64,000 nucleotides of DNA, from assembly GCF_018100925.1 (NCBI RefSeq), contig NZ_JAGJEH010000015.1:62001-126000 (forward strand). Reading direction: 5' to 3'. Source of the stretch: Pseudoalteromonas luteoviolacea (GTDB taxonomy: Bacteria > Pseudomonadota > Gammaproteobacteria > Enterobacterales > Alteromonadaceae). Below the pieces are notes generated by a model. The model did not search any database. It saw only the letters and a program-made list of their open reading frames with translations, and was not told the DNA's origin. The translations under genes were made by a program, and so were the position numbers. Positions 16,326-25,632 of the stretch are shown here, piece after piece; position 1 is the first letter of the stretch, and every line of letters starts with the position of its first letter.

Positions 16326-16791
16326 AACACTGTGGTTATTTATTGGATGTTTTCTGTTGCCTGTAATTATGGCTTTTACAGTACTTAAACTCGATTTTAG
16401 GCCCTCTTCAACAACCAATAATGGCAATTTTCTTGAGCATGAAATTTGGTTGCCTATTCAGCAAGACGACAAGTTATGGACCATTGTATTAAATCTGCCA
16501 AGTGGTTGTGCATCAGCCTGTGCAGTCCAAAAAAGCAATGCGCAAAATCTGCACGTCGCGCTTGGAAAGAATCGCAGCAAAGTGTCTATTGTCATGGTGG
16601 GTACGGACGAACTTGCCATTGAACAAAGTGTGCAAGAGAAGCTAACTCCGGCGTCATTTTATCTTGTAAATAAGCAGGGTCTGGTTGTACTGGAATATCT
16701 TTACAAGCCCGATCCAGAAGCGAACAGGTTAGTCCTAAAAGGGCTATTAAAGGATATGAAAAAACTCTTAAATTACGCTCGTTCACAGTAA
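16318..16791 (+). CDS. SCO-like membrane-anchored protein of the cox operon
   Basis: A 157-residue protein with an N-terminal membrane anchor (residues 5-24) and a small thioredoxin-like domain outside the membrane. It contains a CASAC motif, Cys64-x3-Cys68, following WTIVLNLPSG, which is the position of the copper-binding CxxxC of SCO proteins. However, the distal histidine of SCO is not evident: at the equivalent strand the sequence is TPASFYLVNKQG where SCO proteins have DHSASIALINPFG. Genes of this type are commonly found between SURF1 and ctaA in Alteromonadales and are usually left as hypothetical. A copper or thiol role in CuA assembly is inferred. Confidence 0.8.
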   Translation: MNKTLWLFIGCFLLPVIMAFTVLKLDFRPSSTTNNGNFLEHEIWLPIQQDDKLWTIVLNLPSGCASACAVQKSNAQNLHVALGKNRSKVSIVMVGTDELAIEQSVQEKLTPASFYLVNKQGLVVLEYLYKPDPEANRLVLKGLLKDMKKLLNYARSQ

Positions 16792-16800
16792 GGAGGCGGT

Positions 16801-17796
16801 ATGTCTAATGTACTTCAACGTACTATTACATTTGCTTGTATGCTGGCGATTTGTGTGGTTGTGCTAGGCGCATACACTCGCTTGAGTAATGCAGGGTTAG
16901 GATGTCCTGACTGGCCAGGGTGTTATGGCTTTTTAACTGTACCTAACGAGGTGCACGAAATTACAGCTGCCCAACAAAAATATCCTAGCAGTACAATTGA
17001 ACCGCGCAAAGCTTGGATTGAGATGATACACAGATACTTTGCGGGTTGCCTTGCATTGGTTGTGCTACTGTTGTTCTTTGTAATTGTCCGCTCTAAGCAA
17101 AAACATGCACCTAAAATATTGGCGGGTGCATTATTAATGATGATCGCCATTCAAGCGCTGCTTGGTATGTGGACTGTGACAATGAACTTACAACCTTTCG
17201 TGGTTATGGGGCATTTGCTCGGTGGCTTTACTGTGTTGTCGCTGTTGACGTTATTATATTTAAGGTGGTCACCGCCAGTGGTTGAGTATGAAAATCACGC
17301 AGCACTGTGTTTTAAAGCTGGCATAATATGTACGTGTATCTTGGTGTTGCAAATAGCACTGGGCGGATGGTTGGCGGCAAATTATGCAGCTCCTCATTGC
17401 ACCGGCCTACCGTTATGTTCAAATAGTGAATTGTTTTCTTGGCAAAGCCTATTGAGACTGCCAGAAAAATCAAGTACCTACGAATATGGAGTTTTGCCTT
17501 TTGACACGCGGTTGTCGATACATTTAATGCATCGAATTTGGGCAAGCGTTACTTTATTGTCAATTGTTGCGATGGCAGTACTGGTTCACATTAAAATATC
17601 TCAGCCGATAATTCGCAAAGGAGCTAATCAAGTGCTGGCTTTGGTTTTGCTTCAAGTTTTCATTGGTGGCGTGATTGTTTATTTTAAGTTTCCTATCCTT
17701 TTAACTCTGTTTCATAACTTTATGGCTGCTTTGTTACTTTTAGCTTTGCTTCGAACGTGCTTTTTGCTTTCTAGAGCCCGGCAGGTGTGGATATGA
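16801..17796 (+). CDS. ctaA: Heme A synthase (CtaA/Cox15)
   Basis: CtaA oxidises the C8 methyl of heme O to the formyl group of heme A. The 331-residue protein is an eight-span membrane protein with GAYTRLSNAGLGCPDWPGCYG near residue 22 and the heme ligand regions EMIHRYFAG and MGHLLGG. The second half has IHLMHRIWAS and LFHNFMAALLLLALL, i.e. the pseudo-twofold repeat with conserved histidines. A strong AAGGAGG ribosome site lies at 16790-16796. The gene overlaps ctaB by ATGA. Confidence 0.95.
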   Translation: MSNVLQRTITFACMLAICVVVLGAYTRLSNAGLGCPDWPGCYGFLTVPNEVHEITAAQQKYPSSTIEPRKAWIEMIHRYFAGCLALVVLLLFFVIVRSKQKHAPKILAGALLMMIAIQALLGMWTVTMNLQPFVVMGHLLGGFTVLSLLTLLYLRWSPPVVEYENHAALCFKAGIICTCILVLQIALGGWLAANYAAPHCTGLPLCSNSELFSWQSLLRLPEKSSTYEYGVLPFDTRLSIHLMHRIWASVTLLSIVAMAVLVHIKISQPIIRKGANQVLALVLLQVFIGGVIVYFKFPILLTLFHNFMAALLLLALLRTCFLLSRARQVWI

Positions 17797-18698
17797 ATAT
17801 AGGGTTGAGTAAATATACATATGTTTTTGACAGCCTGTCGCGTGCCGGGATGGCTTACCTGAACATTTGTAAGCCAAAAGTGGTGTTAATGCTTGTACTG
17901 ACTGCATGGGTTGGAATTGTATTGGCTCCAGACTCACAGCGAAGTAGTTGGTTTCAGCTAGGGAGCTTAATTGGTATCGGCTTGGTATCTGCCGCAGCGG
18001 CTGCCATAAATCATATTTTGGATCGTGCACGAGATAAAAAGATGGCACGAACTCGGCACCGACCTCTAGTACAAAATCAATTAAGTGTGCAGCAAGCCTA
18101 TATTTTTGCGTTTACGATTGGCATATTTGGTGTATGCATGTTGCTTTTGTTTAGCAATTGGCTGTGCGCCTTATTAACGGTGATGGCGTTATTTGGGTAT
18201 GCGGTAGTGTATACCGTGTTCCTCAAGCATTCGACACCACAAAATATCGTGATTGGTGGTTTAGCGGGAGCGATGCCGCCACTGTTAGGATGGGTGAGTG
18301 AAACTCAAGTATTAAGTGCCGAACCTTGGTTGTTAGTGATGATTATCTTTACTTGGACACCTCCACACTTTTGGGCTTTGGCGATAGCACGAAAAAACGA
18401 CTACAAACGTGCAAACGTGCCTATGCTGCCTGTGACTCACGGCACTCAATTTTCCAAACTCTGTATGTGTGTATATGCGGTACTACTTGCATTAGTATGT
18501 ATTTTACCTTATTTAATCGGTATGTCTGGTGTATTTTACTTGGCTGTAGCGTGTATTTTAAATATACGATTTTTACAAAAAGTGATGATTTTATATTTTG
18601 AATCAAACTCAGAGTCAGCAATGCAAGTTTTTCATTTTTCCATCAGTTATTTGTTGCTACTCTTTGGTTCATTATTTATTGATAAGTTAGTAACCTAA
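17793..18698 (+). CDS. ctaB: Protoheme IX farnesyltransferase (heme O synthase)
   Basis: CtaB/CyoE adds a farnesyl group to protoheme to make heme O, the substrate of CtaA. It belongs to the UbiA prenyltransferase superfamily. The key Asp-rich motif NHILDRARDKKMARTRHRPL (first DxxxD) and the second region SETQ...FTWTPPHFWALAIARKNDY are present. Nine hydrophobic segments are expected. I prefer the ATG at 17793, with GGCAGG 7 bases before it, to the GTG at 17787. The start overlaps the ctaA stop and the end overlaps the SCO gene (TAATG), so it is coupled on both sides. Confidence 0.95.
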   Translation: MNIGLSKYTYVFDSLSRAGMAYLNICKPKVVLMLVLTAWVGIVLAPDSQRSSWFQLGSLIGIGLVSAAAAAINHILDRARDKKMARTRHRPLVQNQLSVQQAYIFAFTIGIFGVCMLLLFSNWLCALLTVMALFGYAVVYTVFLKHSTPQNIVIGGLAGAMPPLLGWVSETQVLSAEPWLLVMIIFTWTPPHFWALAIARKNDYKRANVPMLPVTHGTQFSKLCMCVYAVLLALVCILPYLIGMSGVFYLAVACILNIRFLQKVMILYFESNSESAMQVFHFSISYLLLLFGSLFIDKLVT

Positions 18699-19297
18699 TG
18701 CGCTTAATATTACTGTTTCTTATATCCACTGTATTATTGTCATGTAAACAGCCTGAGAATGTTTCAGATTTTACTGTGCGATATCCTGATCCCAAGCAGT
18801 TAAAGCCATTTGAATTAGTTGATCAGAATAATAATATAGTGACAAATGAGGCATTACTTGGACGATGGAACTTCCTGTTTCTTGGTTATACAAGTTGTCC
18901 AGATGTCTGTCCAATGACACTCGCAAAGTTGGCACAAATAAACAGTAAGATCAGCAGTATAGAGAAGGCGCAAATCTGGTTTGTTTCAGTTGATCCGCAA
19001 CGAGATACCCAGCAAAAAAGAAAGGATTATATAGGGTATTTTGATGAGCGGTTTTTAGCAGTAACCAATAAACATAAGCAACTTTTTCCTTTTGTGAGAG
19101 ACATAGGTTTAATTTATGCTATTAATGACGGAACAGATGAAGATTACTATGTTGACCATAGTGCTTCAATAGCACTCATTAATCCTTTCGGAGAATTAAG
19201 CGCTATCTTTAAACCTGAGTTCTTAAAAGGCGAGGTTCCAACCGTAAATACACAACATATCATTGAAGATTTTAAAATTATCTCACAATCCTACTAA
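18698..19297 (+). CDS. SCO1/SenC family copper chaperone lipoprotein
   Basis: SCO proteins deliver copper to, and reduce, the CuA site of subunit II. The 199-residue product has a lipoprotein signal (VLLSC, lipid Cys16), so it is anchored to the membrane. The thioredoxin-like domain has the copper motif TSCPDVCPMTL (Cys67, Cys71) and the distal ligand His154 in VDHSASIALINPFG. FVSVDPQRDT is the usual SCO strand. It is the last gene of the cox operon; 133 noncoding bases follow before the chemosensory operon. Confidence 0.95.
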   Translation: MRLILLFLISTVLLSCKQPENVSDFTVRYPDPKQLKPFELVDQNNNIVTNEALLGRWNFLFLGYTSCPDVCPMTLAKLAQINSKISSIEKAQIWFVSVDPQRDTQQKRKDYIGYFDERFLAVTNKHKQLFPFVRDIGLIYAINDGTDEDYYVDHSASIALINPFGELSAIFKPEFLKGEVPTVNTQHIIEDFKIISQSY

Positions 19298-19430
19298 TAA
19301 CCCTGCAAAGTGCTGTACCGACGTCTAAGTTAATAATATTTTTATTTCTTTTGCTCAGAATTTTGGCAATTTCATCATCAACGTCTAATCTAATCTTATC
19401 TACAATTTTTACAGGGAATGTGCCAAGCGC

Positions 19431-19703
19431 ATGATTAAACTTCCTTCTGAGTTAGCCATCAATAAAGTTGAAGAACTCTATCAGATGTTTGTTCAAGAAC
19501 TAGAAACAGGGCAACCAATCTGTATCGATATCAATGATGTTTGTAAAGTTGATACCGCTTCAATTCAAATGCTGTGCGCATTGCAAAAACGCTTAATGAA
19601 TTTTGATCAGCAGATAACTTGGCATGGTGATAGCCCTATTTTGTTTGAGTCTGTAGAACAACTTGGTTTAACCGAAATTTTATCCTTTAGCAGTAAGATT
19701 TAA
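19431..19703 (+). CDS. STAS-domain protein of the chemosensory operon
   Basis: A 90-residue single STAS (anti-sigma-factor-antagonist-like) domain. The DINDVCKVDTASIQMLCALQ segment holds the typical Asp-x-x-Ser loop whose Ser can be phosphorylated in SpoIIAA-type proteins. Residues before it (ICIDI) form the central strand. It opens the operon, 9 bases before cheY. Stand-alone STAS proteins accompany some chemosensory clusters. What it controls here is unknown: it might couple the cluster to a partner-switching system or act as an adaptor. Confidence 0.9.
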   Translation: MIKLPSELAINKVEELYQMFVQELETGQPICIDINDVCKVDTASIQMLCALQKRLMNFDQQITWHGDSPILFESVEQLGLTEILSFSSKI

Positions 19704-19712
19704 GAGGTCAAT

Positions 19713-20075
19713 ATGAAAAAGATTTTAGCTGTGGATGATTCTGCTTCAATGCGACAAATGGTTGGGTTCACTCTTAAAAAAGCAGGGTTTGACGTCACAG
19801 AAGCAAAGGACGGTAGCGAGGCATTAAGCTTGGCGAAACAGCAGGGGTTTGACGCTGTAATTTCTGATGTAAACATGCCCGTTATGGATGGGATAACCTT
19901 GATTAGGGAATTGCGTAGCTTACCCAACTATAAATTTACGCCGCTTTTAATGCTGACCACCGAATCAGGGCTTGATAAAAAAAGCGAAGGTAAGGCCGCA
20001 GGTGCAACAGGCTGGATTGTAAAGCCTTTTAATCCAGATCAATTGTTAGCTGTATTGAAGAAAGTCATCCGCTAG
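19713..20075 (+). CDS. cheY: CheY-type response regulator
   Basis: A 120-residue single receiver domain. The acidic pair is Asp8-Asp9, the phosphorylation site is Asp52 in VISDVNMPVMDG, and the switch residues are in LMLTTES and the VKPF motif with Lys104. No output domain is present, so it acts by protein contact, as CheY does at the flagellar motor or a related target. It lies between the STAS gene and cheA and should receive phosphate from that CheA. The start has an AGAGGT ribosome site. Confidence 0.95.
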   Translation: MKKILAVDDSASMRQMVGFTLKKAGFDVTEAKDGSEALSLAKQQGFDAVISDVNMPVMDGITLIRELRSLPNYKFTPLLMLTTESGLDKKSEGKAAGATGWIVKPFNPDQLLAVLKKVIR

Positions 20076-20093
20076 TACCAACGAGGTATAAGC

Positions 20094-22265
20094 ATGAGCA
20101 TAGATTTAAGCCAGTTTTTTGATGTGTTCTTTGAAGAAAGTTTTGAAGGTCTGGATGCGATGGAGGCTGAGCTTCTAAATCTTGAACCAGGAACTGAAGA
20201 TTCAGAGACCATTAACACGATATTTAGAGCTGCCCACTCGATCAAAGGCGGCAGTGGCACATTTGGTTTTGTGTCTGTTTCAGACTTTACTCATGTACTG
20301 GAAACACTCCTTGACCAAATTCGAGACGGACAGCGTGTCCTTACCGCTGAGCATGTGAACTTACTTTTAAAGTCCGTCGATTGTGTAAGAGGGTTGCTCA
20401 GCGCATTGCAAGCGGAAGAAGAGCCTGATTTAAGTGAATCAAATGAGCTCAAGGCACGTTTTGAAGCAATACTGGGTGATGAGTCACCAGAGGTTGTCGA
20501 AGCTGAGCATAGCGAAACCGTCAGTGAGGCATTGCAAAGTACAACCTACCAAATTGATTTCAAGCCTGAATCTCATCTGTTTAAAACCGGGAATGAGCCG
20601 CTCTATATGTTCTCTGAACTTGCCGAATTAGGCGAGTTAGAGGTCAATGTATTTCACGATGGTCTTCCTGAGTTTTTAGAGTTTGACCCTGAAGATTGTT
20701 TTTTGCACTGGCGCTTTTTCCTGACGACAACCAGAGAAGAGCAAGCAATTTCTGAAATCTTCGAGTGGGTCGAAGATGATGCGGAAATAAAAATTGAAGC
20801 GTGCGGAGGGTTGTTTGAAGATGAAAGTCCGACTGTGCAACAGGCGTCAGTACCAGAGCCTTCGGTATCTTCTAATGCTGATAACCTAGAAACTGTTCAA
20901 CAACCTCCTGCACAAAGTGAAAATGCGACCAACAATGAACAAAACCAGCAGGCGGAAGAGAGTCTTGCTGCGGTGCAGAAAAAAGTTGAGTCGGTGAAAA
21001 GCAATAAAGCTGAAAGCAGAAAATCCACAGATTCAGCCGCGACTTCTATTCGTGTTGGTATTGATAAAGTAGATTCTTTGATCAACATGGTTGGTGAGCT
21101 GGTGATAACGCAAGCGATGCTGAGCCAAATTGGCGATCAGGATATCACTGAATCCAGTATTGCTGCACTTCAGGAAGGGCTCACTCAGTTGGCGCACAAT
21201 ACCCGTGACTTGCAAGAAAATGTGATGCGGATCAGGATGCTGCCAATTAGCTTTGTATTTAGTCGCTTCCCAAGGCTAGTAAGAGATACGTCTCAAAAGC
21301 TAAAGAAACAAGTTGAGCTTAAACTGGTCGGTGAGCAAACAGAGCTCGATAAAACCGTGATGGAAAAACTCTCCGATCCTATGGTTCACCTAGTGAGAAA
21401 CTCATTAGATCACGGTTTAGAAACACCGGAAGAGCGTATCGCCAATGGTAAAAACCCTGTGGGTACAGTGACGCTAAACGCTTTTCATCAAGGCGGTAAT
21501 ATCGTTATTGAAATAATGGATGATGGCAAAGGGCTGGATACTGAAAAAATCCGCAGTAAGGCAATTGCGAATGGTTTAATTAACGAGTCAGACGAATTAA
21601 GTGCTGAAGAAATCAATGAACTTATATTTATGCCAGGGTTTTCAACGGCGGATAGCGTAAGTGATATTTCCGGCCGAGGAGTTGGAATGGATGTTGTGCG
21701 ACGCAATATTCAAGCGCTCAATGGTTCGGTAGAGGTCACGTCAAAACAAGGCGTTGGCTCGACTTTTACAATAAGGCTGCCACTTACACTCGCTATTCTA
21801 GACGGTCAGTTGGTACAAGTTGCAACGCACACTTATATCATTCCACTTATCTCAATAGTTGAATCGCTCCAAATTGACATTACGAAAGTCAGTAAGGTTG
21901 GCAAAGGTTTAGAAGTTCTGCGCTTAAGAGATGAATATATTCCGATACTGAGATTGTATGACATTTTTAGCCATCAGGGCGCGCGTGAAGAGCTGGACAA
22001 AACGCTATTGGTCGTAGTTGAGAGCGACAATTATAAAATAGGCTTACTAGTTGACGATCTACTTGCACAACAACAAGTGGTTATCAAAAGCTTAGAGGCG
22101 AACTATCAGAAAGTTGACGGCATTTCTGGAGCGACGATATTAGGTGATGGGACAGTATCGCTCATCATTGATATCAGTGGACTCATCAAACTGAGTGGCT
22201 TGCGCAGGCCAGGTTCAACTGAGTTATTAGTTGATTTGAAAGGTGAGGAGGCTGAACCAGCATGA
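20094..22265 (+). CDS. cheA: Chemotaxis histidine kinase CheA
   Basis: The 723-residue kinase reads receptor state through CheW and phosphorylates CheY and CheB. Domains in order: P1 phosphotransfer (His48 in FRAAHSIKGGSGTFGF); an acidic link and a CheY/CheB-binding-like domain (about 150-255, ending WVEDDAEIKIEACGG); a low-complexity Gln/Ser/Glu linker (260-315); P3 dimerisation (IRVGIDKVDSLINMVGEL); the P4 ATP-binding domain (LVRNSLDHGLETPEER, MDDGKGLD, SGRGVGMDVVRRNI); and the P5 CheW-like domain at the C-terminus. All boxes look intact. It overlaps cheW by ATGA. Confidence 0.97.
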   Translation: MSIDLSQFFDVFFEESFEGLDAMEAELLNLEPGTEDSETINTIFRAAHSIKGGSGTFGFVSVSDFTHVLETLLDQIRDGQRVLTAEHVNLLLKSVDCVRGLLSALQAEEEPDLSESNELKARFEAILGDESPEVVEAEHSETVSEALQSTTYQIDFKPESHLFKTGNEPLYMFSELAELGELEVNVFHDGLPEFLEFDPEDCFLHWRFFLTTTREEQAISEIFEWVEDDAEIKIEACGGLFEDESPTVQQASVPEPSVSSNADNLETVQQPPAQSENATNNEQNQQAEESLAAVQKKVESVKSNKAESRKSTDSAATSIRVGIDKVDSLINMVGELVITQAMLSQIGDQDITESSIAALQEGLTQLAHNTRDLQENVMRIRMLPISFVFSRFPRLVRDTSQKLKKQVELKLVGEQTELDKTVMEKLSDPMVHLVRNSLDHGLETPEERIANGKNPVGTVTLNAFHQGGNIVIEIMDDGKGLDTEKIRSKAIANGLINESDELSAEEINELIFMPGFSTADSVSDISGRGVGMDVVRRNIQALNGSVEVTSKQGVGSTFTIRLPLTLAILDGQLVQVATHTYIIPLISIVESLQIDITKVSKVGKGLEVLRLRDEYIPILRLYDIFSHQGAREELDKTLLVVVESDNYKIGLLVDDLLAQQQVVIKSLEANYQKVDGISGATILGDGTVSLIIDISGLIKLSGLRRPGSTELLVDLKGEEAEPA

Positions 22266-22768
22266 TTGATCAAGTTGAAGTGAATCAGCAGCTTATGTTT
22301 GATGGAGAATCTGACGAAAAGCAGTTTTTAACTTTCATGATGCACGATGAAGAGTACGGTATGGATATTTTAGCCGTGCAAGAAATTCGTGGGTGGGAGC
22401 CTGTCACCACCATTCCAAACTCTCCTAATTTTGTCAGAGGCGCGATGAATCTACGCGGCACAATTGTACCAATTATCGACTTGCGGATGCGCTTTGGCAT
22501 TAATGCAATTGAATATGGGCCGTTGACGGTTGTGATCGTGGTGTCAGTAAAGATTAAGGAACAGCAGAAAATTATGGGACTAGTCGTGGACGCGGTATCA
22601 GATGTCTATAGCATTGCAGAGGAAAAGGCCAAAGATGTGCCAGATTTCCAAGATTCAGATAATGCATATTTTGTTCACGGACTAGTGAATGTAGGTCAAA
22701 AAATGGTTGTGCTTTTAAATCTAGAAAAAGTTTTAGATTTGAGTGATAAAAGTGGTCTCAAAGGCTAA
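22262..22768 (+). CDS. cheW: Chemotaxis coupling protein CheW
   Basis: CheW joins receptors to CheA in the array. The 168-residue protein has FLTFMMHDEEYGMDILAVQEIRG, the receptor-contact region PNFVRGAMNLRGTIVPIIDLRMRFG, and VVDAVSDVYSI, all standard for the family. The start overlaps the cheA stop (ATGA). The receptor gene starts 12 bases after its stop. Confidence 0.96.
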   Translation: MIDQVEVNQQLMFDGESDEKQFLTFMMHDEEYGMDILAVQEIRGWEPVTTIPNSPNFVRGAMNLRGTIVPIIDLRMRFGINAIEYGPLTVVIVVSVKIKEQQKIMGLVVDAVSDVYSIAEEKAKDVPDFQDSDNAYFVHGLVNVGQKMVVLLNLEKVLDLSDKSGLKG

Positions 22769-22780
22769 TTGGGGGTCGAA

Positions 22781-25516
22781 ATGAGCGAACAGAGTATCCA
22801 AAGCAGTATTAATAACAAGATCTTAGTAACTGGGGTGATTCTGGTTATTAGTGTCATTGTTGGTGCTCAGCTAGGGCAAGCTGAATCAGAGCAAATACGA
22901 ATGATGTCATTTTTAGTTCCGCTTTTGGGTATTGCGGCTGCTTTAGTATTTTTAAAAAATGGTTTATCTCCCATTACTGGACAGCTGGTGGCTGTTTATG
23001 CCGCGATGCCATTGTTGAAGGTGGGTAATCGCGCACAGTTTGAGCAGTTGGACCTGTCAGGTTTCCCCCAATTGCATAGGGTGTTATCGAATGTAGATGT
23101 CGATGTGCGAGAAGAGGAGCATGAAGACGATCACACTGAAAGTTTGTTGCTGGCACTGAAAGGCTGTCAGGCAAACATTATGGTTGCAGACAGTGAGCTA
23201 AATATTGTCTATATGAATGACTCCGTAACCGTCATGCTGAGACAAAACGAACACCAATTGAGAAAAGAGTTACCTAACTTTAATGTTGCAACCACGATCG
23301 GCACAAATATAGACATGTTTCATGCCAATCCCAGTCATCAAAGAAACCTGTTAGCGAGTTTGAGAGATGTGTACAAAACACAAATCACAGTTGCCGGGCT
23401 GACATTTGATTTAATTGCAACACCTGTGTTTGATAAAAACAATGAACGTATTGCCACGTTAGTTGAGTGGAAAGACTTGACAGAGCAGCTAGCCATTGAA
23501 CAGAAACAAAAAAATGAAGCTGCGAAAAATGCACGGATATCTAGTGCTTTAAATGTGTGCCAAGCGAATGTCATGTTAGCAGATGATGACTGCAATATCG
23601 TATATGGTAATGAGTCAGTCATGAGTATGTTGAGAAAAAACCAAGCGCAACTACAAACGGCATTGCCACGCTTTAATGTGGATACATTAATGGGGCAAAA
23701 CATTGACATATTTCATGCCAACCCGAGTCATCAAAGGAATTTGCTGAGTAATTTGACGGACACCTACAAGACAGATATCGAAGTTGCCGGTTTTACCTTT
23801 GGCTTAATTGCGACACCAGTACAAGATGAAAATGGCAACCGTCTGGGCACGGTTGTTGAGTGGGAAGACAAGACTGAGAGGTTGGTACAAGAGCGTGAAG
23901 CGCAAAAAGCGGCAAACGAAAATCTACGTGTACGTCGCGCATTGGACAACGTTGCAACCAATACCATGATTGCGGATGGTCATTTCAATATTGTATATAT
24001 GAACGAGTCAGTGACATCCATGATGAAAAATGCTGAGCGGGATATTCGACAAGATCTCCCCAACTTTGATAGTAATAAACTGATGGGCGCCAATATTGAT
24101 GTCTTCCATAAGAACCCTGCGCATCAGCGCAATATGGTCAGTCACTTAACTGATACCTATAAAACAGAGATCCAAGTAGGCGGGCGTACATTTGGTTTAG
24201 TTGCTAACCCTATTTTGGCATCAGATGGTGAGCGTATTGGTACTGTGGTCGAATGGGAAGACCGGACAGATGAAGTGGCGATCGAATCGGAAGTCAATGA
24301 GCTAGTCGAATCAGCGCGTGAAGGTAATTTGGCCGTTCGCCTCAATGAAAATGATAAACAAGGGTTCTACCTTCGCTTAGCCCAAGGGCTAAACGGTTTG
24401 GTTTCCCTGGTAGATGATGCGGTATCAGACACCGTAAACATGTTAGATGCACTGGCTAACGGGGACTTAACTCAAAGGATCAATGCAGACTATAAAGGCG
24501 CGTTTGACAAACTTAAACAAGACGCGAATACGACGGCGGATAAATTAACAGAAGTGTTGAATCGAATCAGTTCTTCTGCCGCTATGGTGGCCAGTGGCGC
24601 TGAAGAGATCTCCCAAGGTAATGCGGACTTGAGTCAGCGTACAGAAGAACAAGCGTCATCTCTAGAAGAAACAGCGTCAAGTATGGAAGAAATGACCAGC
24701 ACGGTAAGACAGAATGCGGATAACGCCAAAGTTGCCAATGAGCTTGCGGCAGAAACAAGTGAAAAAGCGGTAACAGGTGGTGAAGTGGTTAACAGAGCCG
24801 TCTCAAGTATGTCAGAGATCAATGAATCTAGTAAAAAGATCGCAGATATTATCAGCGTCATTGACGAAATTGCGTTTCAAACTAATCTACTTGCATTAAA
24901 CGCCGCGGTGGAGGCTGCAAGAGCTGGGGAGCAAGGGCGAGGGTTTGCAGTTGTAGCAGGTGAAGTTAGGAATCTAGCACAACGTTCAGCAGGTGCTGCG
25001 AAGGAAATTAAGGACTTGATTAGAGACAGTGTTGGCAAAGTTGAAGATGGCACCTTATTAGTGAATGAATCAGGCGCAACGTTAAAAGAAATTGTTGCCG
25101 CTGTAAAACGTGTGACAGAAATGATATCTGATATTGCTGAAGCATCCGAAGAGCAAAGCTCTGGTATTGAGCAGGTCAATAAAGCCGTTGCCCAAATGGA
25201 TGAGATGACGCAGCAAAATGCGGCGTTGGTGGAACAGGCTTCTGCAGCTGGGGAGTCAATGGCTGAGCAAGCTAATGATATGAGAAGGCTATTAAACTTC
25301 TTTAATGTTGGCGACTCAAATACAGATAGCCTGCCAGCGTCGGTCAGCAGCTTGCCAACCAAGCGGTTGAATACACCTCAACAGCCAGTGAGTAATGCAG
25401 GAAGCATGCAGTTGAATAATAGCACGCCTGCGAAAGTCACCTCTAACCTGTCGCAAAGATCTACAGAACCTGCAAACCGCTTTGCAGATGATTCCGAAGA
25501 GTGGGAAGAGTTTTAA
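22781..25516 (+). CDS. Methyl-accepting chemotaxis protein with three tandem PAS domains
   Basis: A 911-residue chemoreceptor. The start at 22781 follows GGGGGT at 22771-22776; an upstream TTG at 22769 would add four residues. Two spans with a very short loop lie at about residues 13-30 and 43-58. Three PAS domains then repeat with an exact period of 131 residues (393 bases, from about 23165). Each holds a NIVY-N-S/D-SV motif and an NIDxFHxNPxHQRN motif. A HAMP-like segment follows, then the signalling hairpin with IDEIAFQTNLLALNAAVEAA and RAGEQGRGFAVVAGEVRNLA. The C-terminus ends EWEEF, an xWxxF pentapeptide like the CheR/CheB tether of enteric receptors. Sensing is cytoplasmic, probably through PAS-bound ligand or redox state. 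Confidence 0.95.
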   Translation: MSEQSIQSSINNKILVTGVILVISVIVGAQLGQAESEQIRMMSFLVPLLGIAAALVFLKNGLSPITGQLVAVYAAMPLLKVGNRAQFEQLDLSGFPQLHRVLSNVDVDVREEEHEDDHTESLLLALKGCQANIMVADSELNIVYMNDSVTVMLRQNEHQLRKELPNFNVATTIGTNIDMFHANPSHQRNLLASLRDVYKTQITVAGLTFDLIATPVFDKNNERIATLVEWKDLTEQLAIEQKQKNEAAKNARISSALNVCQANVMLADDDCNIVYGNESVMSMLRKNQAQLQTALPRFNVDTLMGQNIDIFHANPSHQRNLLSNLTDTYKTDIEVAGFTFGLIATPVQDENGNRLGTVVEWEDKTERLVQEREAQKAANENLRVRRALDNVATNTMIADGHFNIVYMNESVTSMMKNAERDIRQDLPNFDSNKLMGANIDVFHKNPAHQRNMVSHLTDTYKTEIQVGGRTFGLVANPILASDGERIGTVVEWEDRTDEVAIESEVNELVESAREGNLAVRLNENDKQGFYLRLAQGLNGLVSLVDDAVSDTVNMLDALANGDLTQRINADYKGAFDKLKQDANTTADKLTEVLNRISSSAAMVASGAEEISQGNADLSQRTEEQASSLEETASSMEEMTSTVRQNADNAKVANELAAETSEKAVTGGEVVNRAVSSMSEINESSKKIADIISVIDEIAFQTNLLALNAAVEAARAGEQGRGFAVVAGEVRNLAQRSAGAAKEIKDLIRDSVGKVEDGTLLVNESGATLKEIVAAVKRVTEMISDIAEASEEQSSGIEQVNKAVAQMDEMTQQNAALVEQASAAGESMAEQANDMRRLLNFFNVGDSNTDSLPASVSSLPTKRLNTPQQPVSNAGSMQLNNSTPAKVTSNLSQRSTEPANRFADDSEEWEEF

Positions 25517-25528
25517 CCACAAGTTTGT

Positions 25529-25571
25529 AGAGGCCCTCTGAGCTGAGGGCCTCTGAGCTGAGGGCCTCTTC
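25529..25571 (+). terminator. Hairpin with duplicated 3' arm between the MCP gene and cheR
   Basis: AGAGGCCCTC at 25529-25538 can pair with GAGGGCCTCT at 25545-25554, and also with a second copy of the same arm at 25560-25569. The 3' arm plus loop (GAGGGCCTCTGAGCT) is duplicated in tandem. TTCTTAC follows. It probably lowers transcription from the MCP gene into cheR. Confidence 0.7.
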
Positions 25572-25632
25572 TTACAAAAAGCACCAGCTAACTTTTTGGT
25601 TATTAATTGAACTATTTGAGCGTTGAGAGCGT

